Positions 18,798 through 28,554 are shown, counted from the first letter of the stretch. The stretch is 64,000 bases of DNA from Vibrio sp. J1-1 (GCF_021728395.1 NZ_JAKKCM010000015.1:1-64000), one strand, 5' to 3'. Program-made: numbers and translations. The notes: generated from the sequence alone by a model not told the origin.

Positions 18798-20243
18798 ATG
18801 GATCTTAAAGCAGTAGTAGACAAGTTTGTGCGATCGTCAGGTAGTGGTCGCGCTTGTTTTGTAGTTATTCAGCCAGACGCAATCTATTTATCGTCATCAC
18901 AGAAAAGTACTCGACCGACCCGGTTTGAAGTCTCTGAGTCAAAATGGGAAAGAGCGCTTGAACAGGCACTCAGTGTCGCAGCCAGTTCTTATGATTCATT
19001 AAAGGTAGTGCTGTCTCACAACTACTATCAGATGTACCAAATCGATAAACCAGCAATGCCTCGTCATGAGTGGCCTGCTGCATTGCCGTTTTTGCTCAAA
19101 GAGCTGATCTCCGAACGTGCAATAGATATTGTTGCGGATGCTGTAGAACTGCCGAACTCAAGTAAGCTTCAGGCGTATGTGTTATCAAGAAAAACACTTG
19201 ATAAGCTTGTTCAGATCGCGAATCACGCTCAGCTATCGTTAGACGCTATTGTCCCTGAAGACTGTGTATGGGGCCATACTGCCGGAGAGCTGGGTAATTT
19301 CATTTTGCTGCAACGCAGTGTTCGAGGGCACTTTCGCATCAGTGCATTTGTCGAACGTACGATTGCATTTCATCGTTCCATTCGCAGCGTGACGCCGCCG
19401 TTGACTGGTGTGCCTTCTACTGAGCTGCAAATGGACAGTCTGTCATTGGAGCTTCAGCGCTCGATTGACTACTTGTCTTCACAGCTTCGCCATGTGCAAC
19501 TGCATCAGATGAAAGTGTGCTGTGATGAAGAAGATGAGCACGAGCTGGTTCAGTCTCTTAATTACCGTCTGAGCACGAAAGTTTCTCCGTTAATACATGA
19601 AGAGCATGAATTATCGGGACATGTGCTGGCTAATACTGCGACAGCAGCCAACGCGCTACACATTAACTTATACCCTGACTACTTAAAGCCGAAAAAAGAG
19701 CTTCTGACTTTAAGAAATGTGGTGATTTCTTGGGGTGTCGCGGCAGCCGCTATTTTGCTGTCTTATGGCTACGTTACTTGGCAGAGTGAAGGATTAGAAG
19801 ATGAAATTGCCATTGTGAAGAGCAAAGGCGAGATCATGAAATCTGAGCTGGAGAGGGCTCAGGTCAAGTTACGCAAGCATCAGCCTGACACCAGTAAGTT
19901 AGCAGCGAAAGAGCGTCTTGAGCGTACCGTGAAGGCTAAGCGAGACTCACTAAAAGCGGTCGGGAAATATGACGATTCGCAACTGACAGGGTACTCCGGT
20001 GTGATGCAGTCTCTTGCTAAGTTAGGCAATCGCGAGATTTCTTTATCAGAAATTAGAATTAACAATAATACGTTGAATTTGAAGGGATTGGCTAAGGTCC
20101 CAAGCTCAGTGCCTAGCTGGGTGAACCGATTTAAAGATGAGATTAACCTTGTTGGTCGTACTTTCGATGACGTGAATATTGGTCGTAATGAAAAAGGTAT
20201 TGTTACGTTTGAATTGAAAGCCGGGGAGGATAAAAAGAAATGA
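18798..20243 (+). CDS. mshI: MSHA biogenesis protein MshI (PilM/PilN-like)
   Basis: The first pilus-platform gene, 11 bp after csrD. It has 481 aa with an N-terminal PilM/actin-like region (1-300) and one membrane helix at about 305-325 (VVISWGVAAAAILLSYG), followed by a periplasmic coiled coil and a PilN-like domain. So it resembles a fusion of the PilM and PilN functions that links the ATPase to the inner-membrane platform. It overlaps mshJ by 4 bases (ATGA). Confidence 0.88.
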   Translation: MDLKAVVDKFVRSSGSGRACFVVIQPDAIYLSSSQKSTRPTRFEVSESKWERALEQALSVAASSYDSLKVVLSHNYYQMYQIDKPAMPRHEWPAALPFLLKELISERAIDIVADAVELPNSSKLQAYVLSRKTLDKLVQIANHAQLSLDAIVPEDCVWGHTAGELGNFILLQRSVRGHFRISAFVERTIAFHRSIRSVTPPLTGVPSTELQMDSLSLELQRSIDYLSSQLRHVQLHQMKVCCDEEDEHELVQSLNYRLSTKVSPLIHEEHELSGHVLANTATAANALHINLYPDYLKPKKELLTLRNVVISWGVAAAAILLSYGYVTWQSEGLEDEIAIVKSKGEIMKSELERAQVKLRKHQPDTSKLAAKERLERTVKAKRDSLKAVGKYDDSQLTGYSGVMQSLAKLGNREISLSEIRINNNTLNLKGLAKVPSSVPSWVNRFKDEINLVGRTFDDVNIGRNEKGIVTFELKAGEDKKK

Positions 20244-20890
20244 GCGAGTTCTGGCTTTCTCTGGAAGAACGTTTTGGTGAAATGAGTGCCCGAGAAAAAG
20301 TACTGATCGCCTTGTGCGGGTTGGTGACAGTGGTGATGCTGCTATTTACGCTCGTACTCGAGCCCAAACTCAACCAAATAAATAACAATGAAAAACAGCT
20401 GAGTAGCTTAAAGCAGACTAATCAAAAAACTGAGATTGATATTTTGCGTATACAAGCGCAGCTAAAGAAAGATCCAAATTCGGAAATTGATTTGGAGGTT
20501 TCAGGCCTGCTAGCTGAAAGCCAGCGCCTGTCGCAGCAGCTTTCAGAGATTATTGAACACCTTATCACCCCTTCGCAGATGGCGGGGTTACTTGAGCAAG
20601 TTTTGGAGCAACAAACGGGAATTCACTTAGTCTCTTTGCAAACGTTGCCTTCAGAGCCGATCTCTGACGATAAAGAAGTATCTCAATATTCAGGATACTA
20701 CGTACATCCTGTGCGTATGGAAGTGACGGGAGATTACTTCTCTATTGCGAATTACCTGAGCAAGTTGGAAAAGTTGCCTGCAAGTTATTACTGGCGCAGC
20801 TTTCATTACAAGGTGGATGAATATCCTGAAGCAACATTAGTGTTGGAAGTGTACACATTAGGCTCTAGAGAGGCGTTTATCGGTGGTTAA
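20240..20890 (+). CDS. mshJ: MSHA biogenesis protein MshJ (PilO-like)
   Basis: A 216-aa bitopic inner-membrane protein: a short cytoplasmic N-terminus, a membrane helix at about 21-42, a coiled coil (about 45-110), and a C-terminal ferredoxin-like PilO domain. It forms the alignment complex with MshI and MshK. It overlaps mshI at its start and mshK at its end, so translation is probably coupled. Confidence 0.87.
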   Translation: MSEFWLSLEERFGEMSAREKVLIALCGLVTVVMLLFTLVLEPKLNQINNNEKQLSSLKQTNQKTEIDILRIQAQLKKDPNSEIDLEVSGLLAESQRLSQQLSEIIEHLITPSQMAGLLEQVLEQQTGIHLVSLQTLPSEPISDDKEVSQYSGYYVHPVRMEVTGDYFSIANYLSKLEKLPASYYWRSFHYKVDEYPEATLVLEVYTLGSREAFIGG

Positions 20891-21215
20891 GAACATCATT
20901 ATCTCAATAGCCTTAACGGCAATGACGGGAGGAGTATGGGCAAGCCAAGACCCTACCGCTCCACTAGACTGGCAGAAGCCGATCACCGAATTAAACACTA
21001 AGCCAACAGAAAAACGGTACAGAGTACCGACGTTAAATAGCATTGTTTGTAACGTTGGCAGCCAATGTAGCGCCATCATGGATAACCGCATTGTAGAGCA
21101 GGGTGAACTGTTCAAAGGTTATCGCGTGACGAGCATTAATAGTGAATTTGTAACTTTAAAGCGTGGTAACCGTCAGTGGAACCTAGAGCTTTTTGGTTTA
21201 AACGTAAAAAAATAA
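20883..21215 (+). CDS. mshK: MSHA biogenesis protein MshK (PilP-like)
   Basis: A 110-aa exported protein with a GTG start inside the end of mshJ. The N-terminal signal sequence ends near GGVWA-SQDPTAPLDW, and the DPTAPLDW motif is typical of the family. The small beta domain with CNVGSQC cysteines is PilP-like. It is thought to bridge the MshI/J platform and the MshL secretin. It is not a lipoprotein here, because no lipobox Cys is seen. Confidence 0.85.
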   Translation: MVKNIIISIALTAMTGGVWASQDPTAPLDWQKPITELNTKPTEKRYRVPTLNSIVCNVGSQCSAIMDNRIVEQGELFKGYRVTSINSEFVTLKRGNRQWNLELFGLNVKK

Positions 21216-21235
21216 TAACCAGAGCCTGATCAGAT

Positions 21236-22876
21236 ATGCGCAAATTAGTTGTAGGAATAGCGATTGCTTCTTTAATGGGATGTTCAATGGGTCATCGTGA
21301 CCCGGTGGAAGTCAAAGAAGCGCTCAATGAATCTATCAATCAAGCCAATAGCCGCACGTTAGAAGAAATCCCCTCTTCTGTTGAGGCGGACCTGATGCCA
21401 AATTTAGACTCGAATGTGTCTTCAGAACAAGGCACATCGAAGCGTTTTCGTATCCAAGCAAATGAAGTCGCCGCAAGAAGCTTTTTTGCCTCACTAGTGA
21501 AAGGTACTGAGTACAGTGTGGCGATTCATCCTGCTGTACAAGGTAACATCACAGTCAATTTGTCAGACGTTACATTGGATGAAGTCCTTAATGTGGTACA
21601 GAACATGTACGGCTATGATGTGATGAAGTCTGGTAAAGTCATTCAGGTGTACCCGGCTGGTATGCGTACCGTGACCATTCCTGTCGATTATCTACAATTC
21701 AAACGCACTGGCCGCTCACTAACGAGTATTGTAACGGGCTCAGTAACATCCGCCGGAACTTCTAACTCTGGGGGCAGCTCAGACAGCTCTGATTCGTCAA
21801 ATTCCAACAGTGATAATAACAGCAACGATAGCTCGACCACCTCAACAGGCGGCACACGCATCGAAACGGTGACAGAAAGCGACTTTTGGCCAATGTTACA
21901 GCAAGCCGTTGCTAACTTAATTGGCTCAGACAGGGGACAAAGTGTTGTTGTGACGCCGCAAGCTGGTGTCATTACCGTTCGTGCTTTCCCGGATGATATT
22001 CGTGAAGTTCGCGAGTTCTTGGGTGTATCGCAAGAGCGTATGCAGCGCCAAGTGATTCTCGAAGCAAAAATCCTTGAAGTGACGTTGAGTGACGGTTATC
22101 AGCAAGGCATTAACTGGTCTAATTTATCAGCGTCTATTGGCTCTGGAGGTATTGTTGTCGAGCGTCCAGGTTCTGCACTACCGACCTTGGATGCAATTAG
22201 CACCTTACTTGGTGGCCAAACAAACGTCACTATTTCTGATGGTAACTTCGAGACCGTGTTGAGCTTTATGTCGACTCAGGGTGACTTGAACGTACTTTCG
22301 AGCCCTCGCATTACCGCAGCGAATAACCAAAAGTCAGTCATCAAAGTTGGTACTGATGAATACTTTGTTACCGAGCTTTCGAGCAATGCAGGCAATGGTG
22401 AAAACTCAAATGCAGTACCAGAAGTGGAGTTAACACCGTTCTTCTCAGGTATCTCCCTTGATGTCACTCCGCAAATCGATAACAAAGGTAATGTGTTCTT
22501 GCATGTTCACCCTGCTGTTATTGAAGTATCAGAAGAATTGAAGCAACTGAACCTTGGTGGTGACTTTCAAAATATCCAATTGCCATTGGCGAAAAGTTCC
22601 ATCCGAGAATCTGACTCAGTTATTCGTGCAAAAGATGGCGATGTTGTCGTTATCGGCGGTTTGATGAAGCAGCAAAATCGTGAAATGGTTTCTAAAGTTC
22701 CATTCCTAGGGGATGTGCCAGCGTTGGGGCACTTATTCCGTAACGTGAACAACATTACCGAGAAAACAGAACTGGTCATCTTGTTGAAACCGACTGTGGT
22801 TGGTGTGAACTCTTGGCAAAAAGAGCTAGAACGCTCGCGTGACTTGTTACAAGAGTGGTTCCCAGATGCGCAATAA
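21236..22876 (+). CDS. mshL: MSHA secretin lipoprotein MshL
   Basis: The outer-membrane pore through which the pilus exits. It has 546 aa with a lipoprotein signal (ASLMGC, Cys16), a STN/N0 domain (about 75-140), a Ser/Asn/Asp-rich low-complexity linker (about 175-205), an N1-type domain, and the secretin core from VILEAKILEV (about 275) to the signature VPFLGDVPALGHLFRN (about 482-498). The Ser-rich insert falls between domains, so it is probably a flexible loop. Confidence 0.93.
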   Translation: MRKLVVGIAIASLMGCSMGHRDPVEVKEALNESINQANSRTLEEIPSSVEADLMPNLDSNVSSEQGTSKRFRIQANEVAARSFFASLVKGTEYSVAIHPAVQGNITVNLSDVTLDEVLNVVQNMYGYDVMKSGKVIQVYPAGMRTVTIPVDYLQFKRTGRSLTSIVTGSVTSAGTSNSGGSSDSSDSSNSNSDNNSNDSSTTSTGGTRIETVTESDFWPMLQQAVANLIGSDRGQSVVVTPQAGVITVRAFPDDIREVREFLGVSQERMQRQVILEAKILEVTLSDGYQQGINWSNLSASIGSGGIVVERPGSALPTLDAISTLLGGQTNVTISDGNFETVLSFMSTQGDLNVLSSPRITAANNQKSVIKVGTDEYFVTELSSNAGNGENSNAVPEVELTPFFSGISLDVTPQIDNKGNVFLHVHPAVIEVSEELKQLNLGGDFQNIQLPLAKSSIRESDSVIRAKDGDVVVIGGLMKQQNREMVSKVPFLGDVPALGHLFRNVNNITEKTELVILLKPTVVGVNSWQKELERSRDLLQEWFPDAQ

Positions 22877-22920
22877 GCGCTGGGAAGTGTCCTGTATTTC
22901 GATGAGTTTGTGATTCGAGT

Positions 22921-23766
22921 ATGTACTTGTCACATTTTGGATTTCGAGTTCAGCCGTTTTCACTCACCCCAAATACAGAAATGTTTTTGGGGTTAGTCCC
23001 TCATTATGAAGCAATTCAGACCATTCTGGCCGCAGTTCAAATGGGGGAAGGGGTTATTAAGGTGACCGGAGAAGTCGGCACCGGAAAAACCATGGTGTGC
23101 CGTAAACTGATTGAGCAGTTGGACTCACAAGTAGAGTTGGTTTACTTGCCAAACCCAGTCTTAAATGGTGAGCAGTTACAGTTTGCAGTTGCCAGAGAGT
23201 TAGGGATAGAGAATAACGATCCTTTGCTTATTGTGTCACTCATTCAGGAACATTTGATTCGCGTTCATTCATCAGCCAAGACAACGCTACTGATTGTGGA
23301 TGAAGCGCAGGCACTTTCTCCTCAGGCACTAGAGGCATTACGCTTGCTTGGCAACTTAGAAACTGAACATGATAAGCTGATTCAGATCGTTTTATTTGGT
23401 CAGCCAGAACTTGATGAGCGCCTTGCTACTCATGATCTTAGACAGTTTCGCCAGCGCATTACGTTCAGTTGTGAGTTACGTCCGCTCTCGCTCGATGAGG
23501 GAGTAGCCTACATCAACAATCGTTTAGATATTGCGGGAAATGGAGCGCAGATCTTTTCAGTCGAGCAGAAAAAAGCGATTTGGCGTTCAGCGATGGGCAT
23601 ACCAAGACTGATCAATCAAATTTGTCACAAAGCTCTGCTAGCTGCGTTTAATGAAGGTTGTACTTTACTGAAAAATCAGCACGTTTATTTAGCAATACAC
23701 GACACATTTGATGCCCGTAAACCCAAATTTAAAACACCCGTATTCTGGGGATGGAGTCAACGTTGA
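22921..23766 (+). CDS. mshM: MSHA AAA+ ATPase MshM (ExeA/GspA-like)
   Basis: A 281-aa AAA+ ATPase of the ExeA/GspA type with Walker A GEVGTGKT (50-57), Walker B LLIVDEAQAL (D127/E128), and sensor region VLFGQPELDERL. Family members help secretin assembly. It lacks the peptidoglycan-binding C-terminal domain of full ExeA. It ends inside the start of mshN. Confidence 0.9.
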   Translation: MYLSHFGFRVQPFSLTPNTEMFLGLVPHYEAIQTILAAVQMGEGVIKVTGEVGTGKTMVCRKLIEQLDSQVELVYLPNPVLNGEQLQFAVARELGIENNDPLLIVSLIQEHLIRVHSSAKTTLLIVDEAQALSPQALEALRLLGNLETEHDKLIQIVLFGQPELDERLATHDLRQFRQRITFSCELRPLSLDEGVAYINNRLDIAGNGAQIFSVEQKKAIWRSAMGIPRLINQICHKALLAAFNEGCTLLKNQHVYLAIHDTFDARKPKFKTPVFWGWSQR

Positions 23767-24854
23767 GTGCCATCAATAAAGCATTATCAGAAATCACAGA
23801 GAAAGCATCATCTTCTAAATTAACCAGAGCAGAGATTCCTCATGTTTCTCGTAGCAAGCATTGGTTATGGCTGGTGGCGGGCTTTTCGTTGAGCCTTGCT
23901 GTAGGCGGCTGGGCGGTATCTCAAGGTCCGGTTGCATCGGATGAGTTCGCACAATATCAATCAGGGGAAGCCCAGCAGGTAAAATCCACGCTGGATGAAC
24001 CTGCTTATTCACCAACCAGTAAAATGACGCCTGAGACAAGTCGCCAGGTTTACACCAAGCCGGTGCAACAACAGCAAGTTATAGAAACGGCAGTACCCAA
24101 TGCACCAGTGTCAGGTACGCCTAAACCTGAAGTGGACTCGTTTACGCCAAGACAAGAAGTGAGATCGGTTGCGCAAGCGCCAGTCTTACTTGCTCAAGTT
24201 GCCAGTTTTCCAAGTGAAAAGTCGGGCTCTATTACTGAAAGTTCGATGAATATTGAACAAGTTGAGCTGACGCATCATCAATTGGCACTCAAAGCGTTAG
24301 GTCGTGCAGAGAAAGCTTTGGATGCCAATGATATGCAAACCGCACTTTCTGCTTACCAAGAATCCTTGCGTTATCAACCAACCAATGTGGATACACGCCA
24401 AAAACTCGCAGCCCTTTATTTTGGAAAAGGTGACACGCGAAAAGCGTATGAAATCATTCAGGAAGGCATCAGTCTAGACACAAACAATCAAACATTGCGA
24501 CTGGCTTTATCCAAGCTGTTGGTCAAAGCCAAGCAGCCTCAAGCGGCGCTTAGCCCGTTGGTTCATATGCCGCCAATGCCAAATCGTGATTATTTGGCGA
24601 TGCGTGCGGTGTTGGCACAAAAGCAAAAGCAGGATGAAATTGCATTGGAGAGCTATCAATTACTGACTCAGCGCGATCCAGAAAATGCGCGCTGGTGGAT
24701 GGGGTTAGGTATACAGCAGGAGCGAGCACAGCAGTTCACTTCGGCCATTAACTCATACAATAAAGCGTTGGGGAAAGTGGGGATATCGAACCAGTCACAA
24801 GCCTTTATTCGCGATCGATTGACCGTTCTTAAGCAGTTGGAGAATGCGCAATGA
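23751..24854 (+). CDS. mshN: MSHA biogenesis TPR protein MshN
   Basis: A 367-aa protein with one membrane helix near residues 37-55 (HWLWLVAGFSLSLAVGGWA), a Pro/Ser/Thr-rich periplasmic linker (about 60-170), and TPR repeats (about 180-360, for example ALKALGRAEKALDANDMQTAL). It is GspB-like in layout and probably works with MshM. ATG 23751 is reported, but TTG 23763 (giving MSAINKALSEI, the usual family start, with GGAG seven bases upstream and a TTGA overlap with mshM) is at least as likely. Confidence 0.85.
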   Translation: MESTLSAINKALSEITEKASSSKLTRAEIPHVSRSKHWLWLVAGFSLSLAVGGWAVSQGPVASDEFAQYQSGEAQQVKSTLDEPAYSPTSKMTPETSRQVYTKPVQQQQVIETAVPNAPVSGTPKPEVDSFTPRQEVRSVAQAPVLLAQVASFPSEKSGSITESSMNIEQVELTHHQLALKALGRAEKALDANDMQTALSAYQESLRYQPTNVDTRQKLAALYFGKGDTRKAYEIIQEGISLDTNNQTLRLALSKLLVKAKQPQAALSPLVHMPPMPNRDYLAMRAVLAQKQKQDEIALESYQLLTQRDPENARWWMGLGIQQERAQQFTSAINSYNKALGKVGISNQSQAFIRDRLTVLKQLENAQ

Positions 24855-26575
24855 AAATTCAGTTAAGAAAACGCTTGGGTGACCTTCTAGTTGATGAAGC
24901 GATTGTATCCGAAGAGCAGATTCAACAAGCGCTTACGGCACAACGCAGCACGGGTCAAAAATTGGGTGACGCGTTAATTGACCTTGGTTTTATCACCGAG
25001 AAGCAGATGCTCAATTTCTTAGCGCAGCAGCTAGGGTTGCCGTTGATTGATCTTGGCCGCGCTCCGGTCGATCCTGAAGCCGTGCAAATCTTACCGGAAG
25101 TTCATGCTCGTCGACTGCGCGCGATGGTGGTTGCTCGTAATGGCCAAACGTTGCGTGTTGCGATGAGTGATCCGGCGGATCTATTCACGCAAGAGTCTCT
25201 GATGAACCTGCTTGGTGAATACAGTCTGGAATTTATCATTGCGTCGGAACGCCAGCTAATCGACAGTTTCGATCGTTACTATCGTCGTACTAAAGAGATC
25301 GCTTCATTTGCAGAGCAGTTGCAGGCGGAGCATCAAGATGTACAGAGCTTTGATTATGGGATCGACGAAACTGACAGCGAAGAAGTGACGGTTGTAAAAC
25401 TGGTTAACTCCATGTTTGAAGATGCGGTTCAGGTAGGCGCGTCAGATATTCATATTGAGCCTGATGATAAAGTGCTCCGTCTTCGTCAGCGTATTGATGG
25501 TGTGTTACATGAAACGCTGTTAAATGAAGTCAACATTGCATCCGCGCTGGTTCTTCGTCTGAAGTTAATGGCTCAGCTGGATATTTCTGAAAAACGTCTG
25601 CCGCAAGATGGCCGTTTTAATATCAAAGTGCGCGGACAATCGATTGATATTCGTATGTCGACCATGCCGACCCAATATGGTGAGTCAGTGGTTATGCGTC
25701 TGCTTAACCAGTCTACGGGTTTACGTCCGTTGGAAGAGTCGGGTTTACCTCCTGAGCTACTTGCGCGCTTGCGACGTCAATTGTCACGTCCGCATGGGAT
25801 GATTTTGGTCACCGGGCCGACTGGTTCCGGTAAAACGACCACACTTTATGGCGCTCTGAGTGAGCTAAATGAACCAGAAAAGAAAATCATCACCGCAGAA
25901 GATCCTGTTGAGTATCGATTGCCGCGTATTACGCAGGTTCAAATCAACAGTCGCATCGATCTAACCTTCTCCCGCGTGCTGCGCACGTTCCTGCGTCAGG
26001 ATCCAGATATCATTCTGGTTGGTGAGATGCGTGATCAAGAAACTGTAGAGATAGGTTTGCGTGCAGCCCTGACTGGTCACTTGGTCCTGAGTACACTGCA
26101 CACGAATGATGCTATCGACAGTGCCTTGCGAATGATTGATATGGGCGCGCCTGGTTACCTCGTGGCGAGTGCTGTGCGTGCGGTTGTTGCCCAGCGCCTT
26201 GTTCGCCGAGTCTGCCCAGACTGTAAAACAGAAGATTCTTTGGATGAATCACGCCGCCAGTGGTTAGCTGAGCGTTTTCCTAATCAAGTCGGTGTGACTT
26301 TCTACAAAGGAAGCGGTTGCCAAAACTGTAACCTGACAGGGTACCGTGGTCGAATCGGTGTGTTCGAAATGCTCGAGTTAGAAAACGAAATGATGGATAA
26401 ACTGCGTGCTAATGATACGGTCGGTTTTGCCCAGGCCGCACGTCTATCTGAGAAATATAAACCTCTGTTGGCATCAGCGATGGAGCTCGCGTTGCAAGGC
26501 ACTGTAAGTTTGGATGAAGTCATGGCCCTTGGGGAAGGGGATGCTTCTGGTAAAACTGATCCAATTTTTCTATAG
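24851..26575 (+). CDS. mshE: MSHA pilus extension ATPase MshE with MshEN c-di-GMP domain
   Basis: A 574-aa PilB/GspE-type hexameric ATPase that powers pilus extension. The N-terminal MshEN domain has two tandem 24-residue c-di-GMP motifs, residues 8-31 (RLGDLLVDEAIVSEEQ...) and 37-60 (KLGDALIDLGFITEKQ...). The motor follows: Walker A GPTGSGKTT (about 321), Asp box, Walker B ILVGEMRD, His box, and a four-Cys zinc site (CPDC, CQNC at about 456-489). In motif I the consensus Gly at position 10 is Ala. It overlaps mshN by ATGA. Confidence 0.95.
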   Translation: MKIQLRKRLGDLLVDEAIVSEEQIQQALTAQRSTGQKLGDALIDLGFITEKQMLNFLAQQLGLPLIDLGRAPVDPEAVQILPEVHARRLRAMVVARNGQTLRVAMSDPADLFTQESLMNLLGEYSLEFIIASERQLIDSFDRYYRRTKEIASFAEQLQAEHQDVQSFDYGIDETDSEEVTVVKLVNSMFEDAVQVGASDIHIEPDDKVLRLRQRIDGVLHETLLNEVNIASALVLRLKLMAQLDISEKRLPQDGRFNIKVRGQSIDIRMSTMPTQYGESVVMRLLNQSTGLRPLEESGLPPELLARLRRQLSRPHGMILVTGPTGSGKTTTLYGALSELNEPEKKIITAEDPVEYRLPRITQVQINSRIDLTFSRVLRTFLRQDPDIILVGEMRDQETVEIGLRAALTGHLVLSTLHTNDAIDSALRMIDMGAPGYLVASAVRAVVAQRLVRRVCPDCKTEDSLDESRRQWLAERFPNQVGVTFYKGSGCQNCNLTGYRGRIGVFEMLELENEMMDKLRANDTVGFAQAARLSEKYKPLLASAMELALQGTVSLDEVMALGEGDASGKTDPIFL

Positions 26576-26583
26576 GTAAGTGA

Positions 26584-27807
26584 ATGCCAACTTTTCGTTA
26601 TCAAGGTCGTACTCTAGACGGTTCGTCAGCCAGTGGCAAAATTGAAGCGGTTAACTCTGAATCTGCTGCGGAAGCGTTGATGAACAAGGGAGTGATCCCA
26701 TTAAATCTGCGTTTAGAAAAAGAGAGAATGAAAAACCAGTTTAGCTTGTCGAAGTTGCTGGTTCCGGCTATTCCGTTAGAAGTGGTTATTCTGTTCTCGC
26801 GTCAGCTGTTCAGTTTGACCAAAGCTGGGGTGCCACTGCTGCGTTCAATGCGGGGATTACTGCAAAACTGTGAAAACAAACAGCTTAAAGAAGCCCTAGA
26901 AGAAGTGGTTTCTGAGCTGAGTAATGGCCGCAGTTTGTCATCTTCGATGCAGCAGCATAGTAGAGTTTTTAGCCCACTGTTTGTGTCGATGATTAACGTG
27001 GGCGAGAACACGGGTCGACTGGATCAGGCGTTGTTACAACTGGCAAATTATTATGAGCAGGAGCTGGAAACCCGTAAGCGAATTAAAGCCGCGATGCGTT
27101 ATCCAACGTTTGTCATTGTCTTTATTACCATCGCTATGTTTATTCTGAATATCTTGGTGATTCCTGAGTTCGCTTCTATGTTCACGCGCTTTGGCGTCGA
27201 TCTGCCATTACCAACTCGCATATTGATTGGGACCTCTAACTTCTTTGTAAACTATTGGGTACTGCTTATCGCTTTGATGATTGCGGCATTTATTATTTTT
27301 AAGTCTTGGGTTGCGACTGCAGCTGGCCGGGAAGCGTTTGACCGATTCTGTCTGCGCTTGCCCATAGTTGGTGATATTGTCAACCGCGCTCAATTATCAC
27401 GCTTTTCTCGCACCTTCGCTTTGATGTTGAAGTCTGGCGTGCCGCTTAACCAGTCGCTGGCACTTTCTGCTGAAGCGTTAGGTAACCGCTTTTTAGAGAA
27501 CCGTATTTTAGAGATGAAGTCTGCCATTGAAGCGGGCAGTACGATTTCGGTCACGGCCATCAACAGTAAGATATTTACCCCATTGGTGATCCAGATGATC
27601 GCCGTGGGGGAAGAAACGGGCCGCATTGATGAACTATTACTCGAAGTGTCTGAGTACTACGATCGTGAAGTGGATTACGATCTAAAAACGCTGACCGCTC
27701 GGATAGAACCATTACTCTTGGTGATCGTGGCTGGTATGGTAATGGTGCTCGCACTCGGTATATTCCTGCCAATGTGGGGGATGCTGGACATCATCAAAGG
27801 CGGTTAA
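26584..27807 (+). CDS. mshG: MSHA inner-membrane platform protein MshG (PilC/GspF-like)
   Basis: A 407-aa polytopic inner-membrane protein with two repeated T2SSF domains. Each has the pattern FSRQLFSLTKAGVPLLRSM / FSRTFALMLKSGVPLNQSL and ends in membrane helices. It starts MPTFRYQGRTLDG, as is typical of GspF proteins. It converts MshE ATPase motion into pilin extraction. It lies 8 bp after mshE. Confidence 0.94.
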   Translation: MPTFRYQGRTLDGSSASGKIEAVNSESAAEALMNKGVIPLNLRLEKERMKNQFSLSKLLVPAIPLEVVILFSRQLFSLTKAGVPLLRSMRGLLQNCENKQLKEALEEVVSELSNGRSLSSSMQQHSRVFSPLFVSMINVGENTGRLDQALLQLANYYEQELETRKRIKAAMRYPTFVIVFITIAMFILNILVIPEFASMFTRFGVDLPLPTRILIGTSNFFVNYWVLLIALMIAAFIIFKSWVATAAGREAFDRFCLRLPIVGDIVNRAQLSRFSRTFALMLKSGVPLNQSLALSAEALGNRFLENRILEMKSAIEAGSTISVTAINSKIFTPLVIQMIAVGEETGRIDELLLEVSEYYDREVDYDLKTLTARIEPLLLVIVAGMVMVLALGIFLPMWGMLDIIKGG

Positions 27808-27810
27808 TGC

Positions 27811-28266
27811 GTGGTTGAAAATCAAAACCGAGCCACGCTGGTACTCTGCGGTCTGGTCGCTATTATTTTTGTTGGATTAGTGTTTAAATTCCAGTTAGTT
27901 GCAGAAGAAGCACGGGTGACGGGGGCAAGATTGGCTAAGGTCTGGATGCTCGATAGCGTCCAGAGATATAAAGAAGCCTGGCTACTGCAAGGTGAGCCAA
28001 AACAATTGGAGATGGACGGTTTTCATCTAACAATGACTGAACGAGGGCTAGTCTCTCCATTTAGCGAACAAGGCGACTTAGATTGTGCCTATTGGTTAGC
28101 GGTGCATTACCCTCAGCGTAAGATCATGACCATTGAACCATCCGCAATAGACGGGACGATAAAAAATGACCTTTATATATGCAACTATACATACAAAAAA
28201 TCTTACAAGGTGATAGTTACCGCTAACACGAATAACCTAATAAGTGTCGAAATATTGTCGGAGTGA
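27811..28266 (+). CDS. mshF: MSHA biogenesis protein MshF
   Basis: A 151-aa membrane-anchored protein with one N-terminal helix (about 8-26, ATLVLCGLVAIIFVGLVF) and a small extracytoplasmic domain with two cysteines. The start is GTG, 3 bp after mshG. The family has no known enzyme activity; identity rests on position between mshG and the pilin genes and on layout. A pseudopilin-like role is possible, but no prepilin peptidase site is visible. Confidence 0.78.
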   Translation: MVENQNRATLVLCGLVAIIFVGLVFKFQLVAEEARVTGARLAKVWMLDSVQRYKEAWLLQGEPKQLEMDGFHLTMTERGLVSPFSEQGDLDCAYWLAVHYPQRKIMTIEPSAIDGTIKNDLYICNYTYKKSYKVIVTANTNNLISVEILSE

Positions 28267-28554
28267 TTTTTTTGACGTTTTATTACTATAAACAAGCACA
28301 TAAAATAGATATAATACTCGCATTAAAATTACTAAATAGTTGTAATGTTAAGCAAGTTAGCACATATTCGATTCATTGCACTTGTAACTAAATAATAGTG
28401 AACTGTTACTCCTGAACAGGGGCAGTTCCGCTTCCATTTCGCTATTTGACTTAGTGAACTTTACAGCCCAGCACCATTGTGACTCTATCACAAATGGGGC
28501 GACCTAATTTATCTTTTGCAGTCAGACTGCATACTTACATAGAGAGAGTTAATA
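28267..28554 (+). promoter_or_regulatory. mshA promoter and leader region (mshB absent)
   Basis: This 288-bp gap precedes the major pilin gene. A perfect TATAAT at 28310-28315 could be a -10 element, giving a leader of roughly 230 nt, but no good -35 is present. Near 28478-28501 CCATTGTGA and TCACAAATGG form a hairpin, and TGCAGT-CAG-ACTGCA at 28517-28531 is a perfect dyad just before the start. In V. cholerae mshB occupies this spot; no prepilin frame or remnant is seen here. Confidence 0.5.

Noticed and set aside
28478-28501. Possible CRP site in the mshA leader (TTGTGA-like and TCACAA halves)
   Set aside because: The half-sites are five bases apart instead of six and are part of a longer near-perfect hairpin, so an RNA structure is the better reading.
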